A stretch of 64,000 nucleotides of DNA from positions 35,511-99,510 of the forward strand of contig CAYHXT010000001.1 of the NCBI GenBank assembly GCA_964360675.1, read 5' to 3'. Shown piece by piece: positions 50,658-59,109 of the stretch. Under the pieces are notes generated by a model, which saw only the letters and a list, made by a program, of their open reading frames with translations, ran no database searches and had not been told where the DNA came from. The DNA comes from JACPIL01 sp964360675. GTDB lineage: Archaea > Nanobdellota > Nanobdellia > Woesearchaeales > GW2011-AR9. The position numbers and the translations under genes were made by a program. Position 1 is the first letter of the stretch; every line of letters begins with the position of its first letter.

Positions 50658-51548
50658 ATGGCCGTTGTATCTTTCTTATCATCATTACCCGGATGGTTAC
50701 AAGTATCAACTATCTTGGCAGTCATAATTTTTTTTGTGGGAGTCCGCATTGTCCGACCTACGGAGAGAGCAGTAATTGAACGGTTAGGCAAATACAAAAA
50801 GTTCTGCAAGCCGGGATTCCAATGGATTATCCCCGTAGTCGATAGGATGTTTAAGGTAAATATTACCGAACAGATGGTCGATGCTGAACCGCAGGAAATA
50901 ATCACCAATGACAATCTTAATGCCAGAGTCGATGCCCAGGTTTACTTTCGCGTAAAACCAGATGAGACCAATGTTGCGGCAGCGTTGTATAATGTCCATG
51001 AATTTGAAACTCAAATTGTCAATCTTGCCAGAACTACATTAAGAAATATCATAGGAACATTAACTCTCAAGTCAGCTAATAGTGAGCGGGATAAAATAAA
51101 TGGTGAATTGATGCAGACCTTAAAGAAAGAGACCCATAATTGGGGCTTAGAAGTAGTCAGAACCGAATTAAAAGAGATCGATCCGCCCAAAGATGTTCAG
51201 GACACTATGAACAAAGTGGTAAAAGCAGAAAATGAAAAAATTGCCGCCAAGGATTTCGCTACCGCCAAAGAGACAGAAGCTGATGGGAGCAGAAGAGCGA
51301 AAATCAAGGAAGCGGAAGGGACCCGGCAGGCTAAAATCCTAGAAGCTCAGGGTCAGGCAGAAGCAATCAAATTGGTCAATGAGGCTGCCGATAAATATTT
51401 TATCGGAAATGCGCAGTTATTGAGAAAACTAGAAACTGTAGAAAATTCATTACAGAGAAACGCAAAAGTGGTCATTCCTGCCAACACTGAACTAGTCAAT
51501 GTAATAGGGGAATTAGCAGGAGTAATGCCTATTAAACAGAAAAAATAA
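50658..51548 (+). CDS. SPFH/band 7 (stomatin-like) membrane protein
   Basis: A 296-residue protein with one N-terminal membrane segment ('STILAVIIFFVGVRIVRP'), the band 7 domain ('TERAVIERLGKYKKFCKPGFQWIIPVVDRMFKV', 'ITNDNLNARVDAQVYFRV') and a coiled-coil Ala/Glu-rich helix ('KIAAKDFATAKETEADGSRRAKIKEAEGTRQAK'). Archaeal stomatins form membrane oligomers and often pair with an NfeD-type protease partner. No NfeD gene is visible next to it here. Its leaderless promoter is at 50626-50638. Confidence 0.93.
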   Translation: MAVVSFLSSLPGWLQVSTILAVIIFFVGVRIVRPTERAVIERLGKYKKFCKPGFQWIIPVVDRMFKVNITEQMVDAEPQEIITNDNLNARVDAQVYFRVKPDETNVAAALYNVHEFETQIVNLARTTLRNIIGTLTLKSANSERDKINGELMQTLKKETHNWGLEVVRTELKEIDPPKDVQDTMNKVVKAENEKIAAKDFATAKETEADGSRRAKIKEAEGTRQAKILEAQGQAEAIKLVNEAADKYFIGNAQLLRKLETVENSLQRNAKVVIPANTELVNVIGELAGVMPIKQKK

Positions 51549-51551
51549 TTC

Positions 51552-51986
51552 TCATGCTCGAAAAGAAGTCATTCCCTTATACTTCTCCCGTATTCTTTCA
51601 GGCGACTGTGAGTAACTCTTTACAATCTTACGGCAGTCTTTGCTTCCGCAGCCGCATTCCATATCCCATTTTGTGATATTAATGACGCTGGCATAATCGA
51701 TGGTAATCTCTTCTCCCGGCTTGATGCCGGATAACGCAGCGATGAAATGCGGCGCAAGAAATCTGGCGTTAGGGTGGCAGGAGTGGTTAAGAAAAAATCC
51801 TAAATCTTCTTCTGTAGGATTAAGCCATCTGTTCTTTTCCAGCTGGATACTGCGGTGGTTTGCTTTGGTCCATGGAACTATCTTTGTTCCGAATACGAAC
51901 AAAACTGCGTCTTTCTTGAACGATCTTTTGCTGAAGATGCCCTCGCCGCAGCTGGCAGTATCCTTGATGAGAAAGTCTTTTTTCAT
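51552..51986 (-). CDS. SET-domain protein, lysine methyltransferase-like
   Basis: Start set at ATG 51986 (MKKDFLIKDTASCGEGIFS); the frame reaches TTG 51992. A 144-residue minimal SET domain is present: 'GEGIFSKRSFKKDAVLFVFG', the pseudoknot segments 'LGFFLNHSCHPNARF' (NHS-C motif) and 'GEEITIDYASV', and a post-SET cysteine cluster 'CGCGSKDCRK' that would bind zinc. SET proteins transfer a methyl group from SAM to lysine. They are common in eukaryotes and sporadic in bacteria and archaea. It begins 2 nt downstream of the PAP2 gene stop, so they are likely co-transcribed. Confidence 0.9.
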   Translation of the reverse strand: MKKDFLIKDTASCGEGIFSKRSFKKDAVLFVFGTKIVPWTKANHRSIQLEKNRWLNPTEEDLGFFLNHSCHPNARFLAPHFIAALSGIKPGEEITIDYASVINITKWDMECGCGSKDCRKIVKSYSQSPERIREKYKGMTSFRA

Positions 51987-51988
51987 GT

Positions 51989-52441
51989 TCAAAACCAGTA
52001 AGAAGCAATCATAAAAGTAACCCCTCCAAGAATGACCCCGCCGATCACATCAGCATAATCGTGCTTCTGGAGATAAATCCGGGAATATGAAGCTGCTATT
52101 GCAGTAACTGTGAATGCGCCAGTTAAATAATTGCTGTTGTAATGGGCGCTGAAAAGCATAGCTAAAAAGACGATTCGTGCGGCATGCAGGCTGGGAAATG
52201 CGGAAGCGGCGATTCTTTCAATAAGATTAGCGTATCCTTCTTTTTTTGGGCGGTCCTTAAAATAAAATAATCGTATCACTATCACTATCGCTGCGGTAAA
52301 AAAGAACCCGAAAAGCAGGCCAATAAAAATAAGCGATTTAATGTAAAGCAGGGTTATCAGGATATACGCGGCCAAACCTCCTAAAGAGGTCAAGTCCCGA
52401 AAGAATTCCATCAGTTGTTGTTGAAGAATGGTTTTGTTCAT
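51989..52441 (-). CDS. PAP2-family membrane phosphatase
   Basis: Start chosen at ATG 52441 (MNKTILQQQLMEFFRD), a reasonable N-terminus, although the frame is open to a TTG at 52477. A 150-residue protein with about four to five helices carries the three acid-phosphatase motifs: 'RLFYFKDRPKKE' (KX6RP-like), 'FPSLHAARIVFLAM' (PSxHA) and 'ASYSRIYLQKHDYADVIGG' (SRX5HX3D). It is likely a polyprenyl-pyrophosphate or lipid phosphate phosphatase that recycles the dolichol carrier. Start choice is uncertain. Confidence 0.85.
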   Translation of the reverse strand: MNKTILQQQLMEFFRDLTSLGGLAAYILITLLYIKSLIFIGLLFGFFFTAAIVIVIRLFYFKDRPKKEGYANLIERIAASAFPSLHAARIVFLAMLFSAHYNSNYLTGAFTVTAIAASYSRIYLQKHDYADVIGGVILGGVTFMIASYWF

Positions 52442-52525
52442 GGTTTTCCGAAAATACCGCCTTATCACAAATAGCAAAGGTTATAGCTTATATCAGTTAT
52501 AGCCGATTATTGGTCCCAAAGGAAG

Positions 52526-52540
52526 ATATATTTATATATC
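52526..52540 (+). promoter_or_regulatory. TATA box deciding the start of the 52561 gene
   Basis: ATATATTTATATATC is centred 28 nt before ATG 52561. The frame is open 17 codons further upstream, but those codons contain the box. Confidence 0.6.
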
Positions 52541-52560
52541 TTTTTTCTTTAAACCTGATA

Positions 52561-52893
52561 ATGGTTTCAAAGAGAGCTCTGATTATAATCAATATTTCTT
52601 TAGGTTTGCTTTTAACACTGTTATTGCTAACATTTTTAGATGTAAAATTGCCCTCTTTAGGGCAGGCGCAATACCTGCTGGATAAAGAAGAGCCTTTATG
52701 TGCGGTCAACTGGAAAGAAGAATTAACTACTTGGAATGATTTAGACCGATGCTGCCTGGAAGCGAGGAAACAATTGGGATGCCGCAGGGAACATAAAGAC
52801 GATTATGATTGGGTCTGTCGCACCGGTGACGGCGTGAAGTACTGGCTGAACAGCAAGGCCTATAATTACTGCCGGCAGCAGCCGTATTGGTAG
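52561..52893 (+). CDS. small Cys-rich membrane-anchored or exported protein
   Basis: Start set at ATG 52561 by the TATA box at 52526-52540; 110 residues. An N-terminal hydrophobic segment ('ALIIINISLGLLLTLLLLTF') acts as signal or anchor. The rest is external, with five cysteines ('EPLCAVNWKEE', 'DRCCLEARKQLGCRREH', 'WVCRTGDG', 'YNYCRQQPYW') and many aromatic residues, so disulfide bonds are likely. No family was recognised. It is followed after 3 nt by the GH3 gene and may work with it at the surface. Confidence 0.65.
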   Translation: MVSKRALIIINISLGLLLTLLLLTFLDVKLPSLGQAQYLLDKEEPLCAVNWKEELTTWNDLDRCCLEARKQLGCRREHKDDYDWVCRTGDGVKYWLNSKAYNYCRQQPYW

Positions 52894-52896
52894 AAC

Positions 52897-53988
52897 ATGA
52901 ATAAGAAAAAAGGAAGGAATGTGCAAAAGAAGATTTTTTATCTGCTTATAATACTGGTGATTTTATTTGGGGCGTTGAATATCATGAAAGCCAGAGGATT
53001 ATTCATTCCCGAGCAGCCATTATTATATTTTACCAATAGAGTGATTGATCTGGATAGCCTAACTTTAGAACAAAAAATCGCCCAGATGGTAATAGTAGTA
53101 GGCGCGAAAGAAAATTATTGGCCGTGGAAGAATATGCAATTGGGCGGAATCCATTTATTCGCCAGGCAGAACGAACATATCTTTAACAATACCATCATCG
53201 ATTTCCAAAGTGAAATGCCCGTCCCATTTTTTGTGACTGCTGATCTGGAAGGGTGCGTGAGTCCTTTTGGGTTTATCCGTGAATTTATCGCGGCGTCAGA
53301 AGTAAACACTGCCGAGCAGGCTTTTGAGAAAGGCGCCGATGAAGGTAAATTTTTACAGAAGCTGGGTTTTAATCTTAATTTCGCCCCAGTTGTGGATTTG
53401 GATGATGATATATGGAAATGCCGGACTTTTCCCGGTGACGAACACAAAATAGCAGAGCTGGCGGAAGCATACATAACCGGTTTGCAGACGGAAGGAGTTA
53501 TCGGGACTGCCAAGCATTATCCCGGAAAAACGCTGGTAGTGAAAGATCCGCATAAATTTGTGGTGCAGGCAGAAATAGGGAAAAATGATATTTATCCTTA
53601 TGAATATCTGCTGGACCAGGGGAACGTTAAGGCGATAATGGTGAGCCACATTATCACTTCGGGAGAGATTATCTCTGAAGGAATGCCCTCGGTAGCATCT
53701 AAAAAAGTAGTTGATGATTTACGGAAAAATTTTGACGGGCTGATTATCACTGACGAAATCCACATGCTGGGCTTAAAAAATTTTTACGGCACTATCGATG
53801 AAATGTATGTTGGGGTGTTTAAAGCAGGAAATGATGTTGTACTTAATTTTGACAATAATCCCAACGAGATATACCGCATGATCCAGGTAGTTAAGGCGGC
53901 CGTGGAAAGGGGAGAAATACCGGATACGCAGATCGATGCATCGGTGAAAAGAATATTAGAAGCGAAAGGATTCGCGGTCATCAGCTAA
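52897..53988 (+). CDS. glycoside hydrolase family 3 (NagZ-like), membrane-anchored
   Basis: A 363-residue protein. An N-terminal hydrophobic segment ('IFYLLIILVILFGALNIM') anchors or exports it. The GH3 core shows 'LTLEQKIAQMVIVVG', 'LGGIHLFARQNEHI', 'NLNFAPVVDLDDDIW', the Lys-His pair 'GTAKHYPGKTLVVKDPHK' and 'VKAIMVSHIITSGEII'. The nucleophile strand is 'GLIITDEIHMLGLKN', where Asp of the standard SDD/TDD motif is kept as TDE. NagZ-type GH3 enzymes remove beta-N-acetylglucosamine. The HxxxD general acid element is only partly recognisable. With the NodB protein at 49013 it suggests surface glycan turnover. Confidence 0.88.
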   Translation: MNKKKGRNVQKKIFYLLIILVILFGALNIMKARGLFIPEQPLLYFTNRVIDLDSLTLEQKIAQMVIVVGAKENYWPWKNMQLGGIHLFARQNEHIFNNTIIDFQSEMPVPFFVTADLEGCVSPFGFIREFIAASEVNTAEQAFEKGADEGKFLQKLGFNLNFAPVVDLDDDIWKCRTFPGDEHKIAELAEAYITGLQTEGVIGTAKHYPGKTLVVKDPHKFVVQAEIGKNDIYPYEYLLDQGNVKAIMVSHIITSGEIISEGMPSVASKKVVDDLRKNFDGLIITDEIHMLGLKNFYGTIDEMYVGVFKAGNDVVLNFDNNPNEIYRMIQVVKAAVERGEIPDTQIDASVKRILEAKGFAVIS

Positions 53989-54719
53989 TTTTCTGGAGAG
54001 GTGCCTGGTAAAATGGAAGTCTGATAAAAATCAGCGCATTCTTCGGGTATTTCTTTTTTCATCTCAATAAATTCATCGCAGACATATCCTAACAGCCGGT
54101 CTGTATCCTGATGGCCCAGATGGGCTTTTTCTTCGATTACCACGGCAGGAAATTCGGTGATGTTGTAGAATGTAAGCAGGGCGGTGATCATCGGTTCCTG
54201 AGTAAATTGTGAATTCAGCGAAAATACCAGCAGTTTGCTGCCAAAACGTTTCTTAAGATAAGCTAAAATATTCCCCTGCGTGTCACCTTTATTATCATCA
54301 TAGAAGTATAGGATTTTAACCTGTTCCTGTGGGCATTTTTTGTTGATTTCCTGCGCTAAGAAATAAAATTGGATCTCGGTCAGGAAATAGTCCTGCAGCT
54401 GAAGGTTAAATTCTTCTTCGTTGAATAAGGATTTTTTTTCGTATTCGATAATCACGCCGACTTTTTTCCCCAGCTCGTTGATGTTGTTCTCCAAAATAGT
54501 GTTGAGCGTCTTGCAGTCCGTAACTCCAGAACTGATGTAATTGTGCTGCATTTGCAGGCTGCGCAGGCTCACTTTCTCTTTCAAAGTTATCTGTTCCGCG
54601 GAATTCAACCGGGCATTTTCCAAGACGATTCCGACGACAATGCCCCCTGAAAAGACCAATAAAGTAAGTATAAAAGCCAGAAGATATTTTTTAATGCTCG
54701 TTTTCCGTTCAACTGCCAT
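53985..54719 (-). CDS. membrane-anchored thioredoxin-fold-like protein of unknown function
   Basis: A 244-residue protein with one N-terminal helix ('YLLAFILTLLVFSGGIVVGIVLENA') and an external domain. The core 'QVKILYFYDDNKGDTQGNILAYLKKRF' followed by 'TALLTFYNITEFPAVVIEEK' resembles a thioredoxin fold with the cis-Pro loop (FPAVV), but no CXXC motif is at the active-site position. Two or three other cysteines are scattered. A redox role is unlikely. It converges with the GH3 gene, sharing 4 nt at the stops. TATA at 54740-54755. Confidence 0.6.
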   Translation of the reverse strand: MAVERKTSIKKYLLAFILTLLVFSGGIVVGIVLENARLNSAEQITLKEKVSLRSLQMQHNYISSGVTDCKTLNTILENNINELGKKVGVIIEYEKKSLFNEEEFNLQLQDYFLTEIQFYFLAQEINKKCPQEQVKILYFYDDNKGDTQGNILAYLKKRFGSKLLVFSLNSQFTQEPMITALLTFYNITEFPAVVIEEKAHLGHQDTDRLLGYVCDEFIEMKKEIPEECADFYQTSILPGTSPEN

Positions 54720-54739
54720 AGTCGTGGTGGAAGAGGGGA

Positions 54740-54755
54740 CATTTATATAAATATT
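54740..54755 (-). promoter_or_regulatory. TATA box of the 54719 gene
   Basis: On the minus strand AATATTTATATAAATG is centred about 28 nt before ATG 54719. Confidence 0.55.
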
Positions 54756-54824
54756 GGTTGTTTTGAAGCGAGGTCGGTTTCTAGATACGCGCGTCCATTA
54801 ACAAAAGTTAAGGTAAGGCAGGAG

Positions 54825-56102
54825 TCAGAACCATGAATTCTTCTTGCGGCTGATGAACATGAAAGCGATGTACACCCACACTGCAGTTATGAAAAAACCG
54901 TAGATGAACAAGTAGGTAAGCAGTGAAACAAAAGTTTTCCCGTGATTAGTTATTTTTTCCTTAATCAATTTATACGAATAGATCATGATGAAGAAACTTA
55001 TGCCGATCAGCGTCGCGGCGATGAATAATCTTGAGAAGGGCAGAGCCAGAAAATCAAACTCAAAGCGGTAGTTCTTTATCAGGGTTAATATATCAAAATT
55101 GATGCTCCGATAAAAAACCAGTTTCTCCAGAATTAATTTCATCAGGGCATACAGCAAAGTTCCGGCAAGAATTATGGCCAGAATGCCTGACAAAGCTATG
55201 GTGGGCATGCGCATCATGCCGAAATCGCCGTAATTCTTATTGAACATCAGATGCCCGTACCGGATGCTGTTGTCAACAGAACCTTTATACCAGCGTATGC
55301 GCTGCCAGAATAATTTTTTCCAGGAAGCAGGCGTGACGGTTTCTACCACGGTGTCAAAAGTATGGGCGATCTTATAATTATTTTTTTGCAGCCGGATGGC
55401 TATCTCCAAATCTTCAGTTATGGTTGTTTCGTCATAACCGCCCAGGTCCTTGATGACTTTTGTTTTATATACGCTGAACGGGCCGGGCGTGACATGCACG
55501 CAATCAAGTTTTGCGTTCAGAAACCGGTAAAACATATTGACGGCGTATTCATACCACTGCACTTTTTGCAATATGCTCTGCGGCTTTTTGACTTTCAGCA
55601 GCGGACATACTGCGGCAACATTATGGTCATTTTCAAAAAAGGGGATGATTACCTGCAGCGCATCAGGAGCAACAAAAGAATCGGCATCCAGGCAGGCAAA
55701 AAAATCTCCTTTAGCCATCGCTAAGCCCTTATTCATGGCGCTGGCTTTCCCACGGTTCTTCTGATTAAGAAGAATAATCTTATGCGCGGGATGCTCTTTG
55801 ATGAACTCTTCTACAATTTTTGGCGTTTGATCTTTTGATCCATCATTGACCACAATAATCTCCACTTTTTCAAGAGGGTAATCTAGATTAACCAGCGATT
55901 CAAGAGTCTTAAATATGGATGCTTCTTCATTATAGGCAGGAACAATAACCGTAAAAAATGGATGGTTTGACAGTTTTACTTTTTTTTCTTCTTTTCCTTC
56001 ATCTTTATCCCTGGTAAACAGCACCAGCAACCAAAAAATGGAAAAAAATAATAGAATGAAATAAGTGCCGAACAAAACCACATCCAAAAATTCTATATTC
56101 AT
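54825..56102 (-). CDS. processive-type GT2 membrane glycosyltransferase
   Basis: A 425-residue protein: an N-terminal helix, a GT-A domain and three to four C-terminal helices. The catalytic residues appear in order: 'FTVIVPAYNEEASIFKTLESL' and 'IIVVNDGSKDQTPK' (first Asp), 'DFFACLDADSFVAPDAL' (DXD), 'GGYDETTITEDLEIAIRL' (TED) and 'FWQRIRWYKGSVDNSI' (QxxRW). All four are complete, as in cellulose/hyaluronan/PgaC synthases. A GlcNAc polymer or similar exopolysaccharide is possible and would fit the NodB deacetylase at 49013 (cf. PgaB/C pairing). This link is an inference. It lies 5 nt downstream of the GT-C gene at 56108. Confidence 0.9.
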   Translation of the reverse strand: MNIEFLDVVLFGTYFILLFFSIFWLLVLFTRDKDEGKEEKKVKLSNHPFFTVIVPAYNEEASIFKTLESLVNLDYPLEKVEIIVVNDGSKDQTPKIVEEFIKEHPAHKIILLNQKNRGKASAMNKGLAMAKGDFFACLDADSFVAPDALQVIIPFFENDHNVAAVCPLLKVKKPQSILQKVQWYEYAVNMFYRFLNAKLDCVHVTPGPFSVYKTKVIKDLGGYDETTITEDLEIAIRLQKNNYKIAHTFDTVVETVTPASWKKLFWQRIRWYKGSVDNSIRYGHLMFNKNYGDFGMMRMPTIALSGILAIILAGTLLYALMKLILEKLVFYRSINFDILTLIKNYRFEFDFLALPFSRLFIAATLIGISFFIMIYSYKLIKEKITNHGKTFVSLLTYLFIYGFFITAVWVYIAFMFISRKKNSWF

Positions 56103-56107
56103 CTTGC

Positions 56108-57475
56108 TTACCTGAAACCCCAGACCTCATAATTTTTGGAAGAGTAAAGCAATTTAAATCTTTCGTTATTTAGAAGGAACAAGAACCCTTGGTCATGGGG
56201 CAGGGACTTTTTCATCTCTTCATTTATGTATATGATGGAAACCTTATTTTTCTCCAATATAGGGAACAATTCTTCGATGTAGGCTGACGAGAATATAGTT
56301 GTGGAAAGGTTTACCTGCCGGCGGTAGTTGTCATGGAGAGAAAACATTGCTTGCCGCTGAGCAAAATATTGAAGATAGTAGCTGTTTTCCGGAGCAGAAA
56401 GGACTATCGCGTCCGGAATAGTATTGTCTTTTATCCAGCTTAACGCATCAAAATCTGCTTTGGAAGGGGGGTATCCTGAAATCCGATCGGCGTATACTGC
56501 AGCAGAAAATATTATTCCCAATAGCAGCAGCAAAAATGAAGCTTTTTTCAGGAATGGCAAGACCCATCGCTGTTCAAATAATCCGACTAATCCCGCGGCC
56601 GCAAAACCAATAATGCTGCAGGACAGGAATAGGATGCTCTGAGTGTTAAGGATAAAACTGGCGATAAACAGCCCTACCAAGGGAAGAGCGATGAAGAACC
56701 ATTTTTTCTTCCAACTGAAAAATAAGCCGATAACCGCCAGTATTATGGTAAAAAATCCGACACCGCTCCAACCGCCCAAGTCAGAAACAAGGTCTGGAAC
56801 TACCTGCTGGATGTGGAATGGCCCAAGAACTACCGGCTGGCGGAAATAAACGCCGTTGAATATGAGCAGAAAGGTGATTGCCGTCAACGTCAGCAGGGAG
56901 AATTTTTCCCGGACAGTTTTTTCCATAAAGAAATGCAAAGTAAGCAGCATCAGCAGCAATGCAGTGCTGAACAAATCAAAAAATGCTGCAGCGATGAAAG
57001 GGAGCAAGGACCAGTACCGCAGTTTATCCTGGCGCAGAAGCAGAGAAAATCCTGCCAGCAGCAAAAAAGAAAAAAATAATGGCCCGGAAAACGAGACCAA
57101 CGACAGTATAAATATCGGCGACACGATGGCAAATAAACCGGCAAAGAAAGTTATTTTTTCAGAAATCTGTAATTTTTTTGCCGTGTGAAGGAATAAGAGT
57201 AAGGCTGCTGCCGCAACCAGCGAAGGCAGCAGAAAATATACTGAAGAAGGCGTTACATAGAGTAGAGCAGCCAGTGGATTAAAAATAGGTCCCTGCAGTG
57301 AAGCGGCCAAGTAATAATAACTTTCCCCGCCAACAAGGGCGGGATTTCCGCCGTAGTAATTGGAAGTTAGTTTAACTGAGGCGATTGCCATCAGCAACAA
57401 CAGCAAATATTTTTTCTGGTGATCAAGAACGTGCCTGAAATACTTGTTGTCTTCGATTAGGTCCTGGCGGTTCAT
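56108..57475 (-). CDS. GT-C-like multispanning membrane protein
   Basis: Start set at ATG 57475 (MNRQDLIEDNKYF), overlapping the upstream stop by 4 nt; 455 residues. About ten to eleven helices are followed by a C-terminal external domain of about 120 residues ('DALSWIKDNTIPDAIVLSAPENSYYLQYFAQ', 'IYINEEMKK'), the layout of archaeal GT-C/STT3-like proteins. The 'LVGGESYYYLAAS' loop after the first helix may hold the acidic catalytic site. The WWDYG motif is absent, so it is not a canonical oligosaccharyltransferase. It is paired with the similar gene at 57472. Confidence 0.7.
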   Translation of the reverse strand: MNRQDLIEDNKYFRHVLDHQKKYLLLLLMAIASVKLTSNYYGGNPALVGGESYYYLAASLQGPIFNPLAALLYVTPSSVYFLLPSLVAAAALLLFLHTAKKLQISEKITFFAGLFAIVSPIFILSLVSFSGPLFFSFLLLAGFSLLLRQDKLRYWSLLPFIAAAFFDLFSTALLLMLLTLHFFMEKTVREKFSLLTLTAITFLLIFNGVYFRQPVVLGPFHIQQVVPDLVSDLGGWSGVGFFTIILAVIGLFFSWKKKWFFIALPLVGLFIASFILNTQSILFLSCSIIGFAAAGLVGLFEQRWVLPFLKKASFLLLLLGIIFSAAVYADRISGYPPSKADFDALSWIKDNTIPDAIVLSAPENSYYLQYFAQRQAMFSLHDNYRRQVNLSTTIFSSAYIEELFPILEKNKVSIIYINEEMKKSLPHDQGFLFLLNNERFKLLYSSKNYEVWGFR

Positions 57476-58980
57476 TTTAGTTCTGTTTCCTCCAGCCGGC
57501 ATAAGCGGCGGTAAATAATAGTTTCATTTTGATAGGCTACTTCAAAACAACGTTTGGTGGCATACGGCAATTCTTCTTTAAGATTATATTTTTCTTTTGC
57601 TGAAGGCGTCAAAATGAAGTATTCCAGCCCGTATTTTTCTGCTATTTCCAGGGCCTGAGTTTGGAAGTGGGTAGTGAAAAGGGAAGTCAGATCCAGGAAT
57701 CTTTTTTCTGCATCATTCACCAGCATGAAATGGTCGTCAATAAGATTTTTGCGCTGCGTATAGTAAGTTATTAAATGTCCTTCTTCAAGCGTTGCAACTA
57801 TGGTGGTGTCAGCAGGAGAATTTTCCCACAGCCATCGAAAGGCAGCGATTTCTTCTTCAGAAGGGCGTTCCTGCAATAAAGCGGCGTTTATGGCCGGGAG
57901 CACGGTCGAAATGAGGAGCAAGCCCAGGATTGCCGGGAGTAAATATTTCTGGTATTGTGCTAACTTAGTTTTATGGAAATATTTTTCTAAATCCTGGTAA
58001 AATGAGGAGAACAGGATAGCCAATATCACGCTGAAAAAAGCCAAAGATTGTTTGAAGCGGATTAGCCGGAGCCAGGTAAGGAATGTCGCAGCAATAACTA
58101 AACTAATCAGTAAAAAAGCCTTCTGATTCCTAATTTGAAAGAGTGAGCGGTACACGACGACCGCGCCGGCAAGAAATGGTATGATGCTGACGAGCACCAA
58201 AGCTTCAGTTAAAGAGAATTTTGGGAAATATTGGGCAATAATGCTCGAAGGCACGTTCTGCCAAAGGAAAGACCAGCCTTCTTCCAACAACGATTCCTTG
58301 AAAAATAAGAACTGCACCCAGAGAAAAAAGAACAGCGAGAAAAGCATGATTTCTATTTCTGCCCGATTTATTTTTTTTGCTTCCAGCAGCGAGAGAAGGA
58401 TGTAGATGCCGAATCCTATCAGCAGCAGCGCTGCCAAGGGGCTGGTCAACGACAAGAAAAGAAAAGAAACCATATAAAAATAAAGGTACTTAGGCGGGTG
58501 GTCTTTCTCGGCGCGTTCTTGAAGATTGAGGAAGGCGTATATGACCAGAAAAGTGAGCGGGACAAACAGCGTCGTGACAATAAAGGAATTAGTATGAAAT
58601 AGTATGGGCAGGAATCCGGCGATGAAAGCTGCCAATAACGCTCCAGTTTCATGATGGAAAATTTTTCTGCTGATCAGGTACGAAGTTATTACCAGGCTGC
58701 TTATGAGCAAGTTTGGCATGATTTTAGCGACAATCTCTAAAGGGAGAAATAATCCGAAGAAAGCCATAAAATAATGGAAAAACGGCAGAAAGCGCATTTC
58801 CCTGCCGCCATATGAAAAGCCGTCATAGTATTGGGGTAATCCCTCATCTAAAATGTGGTCGACCTGGCGGAGATGAAAGTATGATTCGTAAGTGAATGTG
58901 GGCATTGAAAAAGCCAGAACCAGGCGTATGAAGACTACGCCGGCAAAAAGTGCAATCAATATTTTAGTGTTTCTTTCCAT
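57472..58980 (-). CDS. GT-C-like multispanning membrane protein
   Basis: A 502-residue protein with the same layout as 56108-57475. An early helix is followed by 'PTFTYESYFHLRQVDHILDEGLPQYYD', resembling the DxYxHLR segment of STT3 proteins but with Glu in place of Asp. About ten helices lead to a C-terminal soluble part with 'FRWLWENSPADTTIVATLEEGHLITYYTQRKNLID'. That 'EEGHLITYYTQRK' sits where STT3 has WWDYGY, so it may be a divergent STT3-like enzyme using another acceptor. The pair, with the GT2 gene downstream, may build or transfer a surface glycan. Confidence 0.72.
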   Translation of the reverse strand: MERNTKILIALFAGVVFIRLVLAFSMPTFTYESYFHLRQVDHILDEGLPQYYDGFSYGGREMRFLPFFHYFMAFFGLFLPLEIVAKIMPNLLISSLVITSYLISRKIFHHETGALLAAFIAGFLPILFHTNSFIVTTLFVPLTFLVIYAFLNLQERAEKDHPPKYLYFYMVSFLFLSLTSPLAALLLIGFGIYILLSLLEAKKINRAEIEIMLFSLFFFLWVQFLFFKESLLEEGWSFLWQNVPSSIIAQYFPKFSLTEALVLVSIIPFLAGAVVVYRSLFQIRNQKAFLLISLVIAATFLTWLRLIRFKQSLAFFSVILAILFSSFYQDLEKYFHKTKLAQYQKYLLPAILGLLLISTVLPAINAALLQERPSEEEIAAFRWLWENSPADTTIVATLEEGHLITYYTQRKNLIDDHFMLVNDAEKRFLDLTSLFTTHFQTQALEIAEKYGLEYFILTPSAKEKYNLKEELPYATKRCFEVAYQNETIIYRRLCRLEETELK

Positions 58981-59076
58981 CTCTTTTTATCCTTAAGAAT
59001 ACTTTTTATTTTATAAATGATGTGATTAAGGTAAAATTTTGGCGGAAATCACAACATCATGACTAAAAGATTAGAA

Positions 59077-59090
59077 ATCTTTATATCTGG
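59077..59090 (+). promoter_or_regulatory. TATA box deciding the radB start
   Basis: ATCTTTATATCTGG is centred about 26 nt before ATG 59110. The frame is open 17 codons further upstream but those codons cover the box. Confidence 0.65.
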
Positions 59091-59109
59091 TCTGCTTTGT
59101 GTGTTAATT

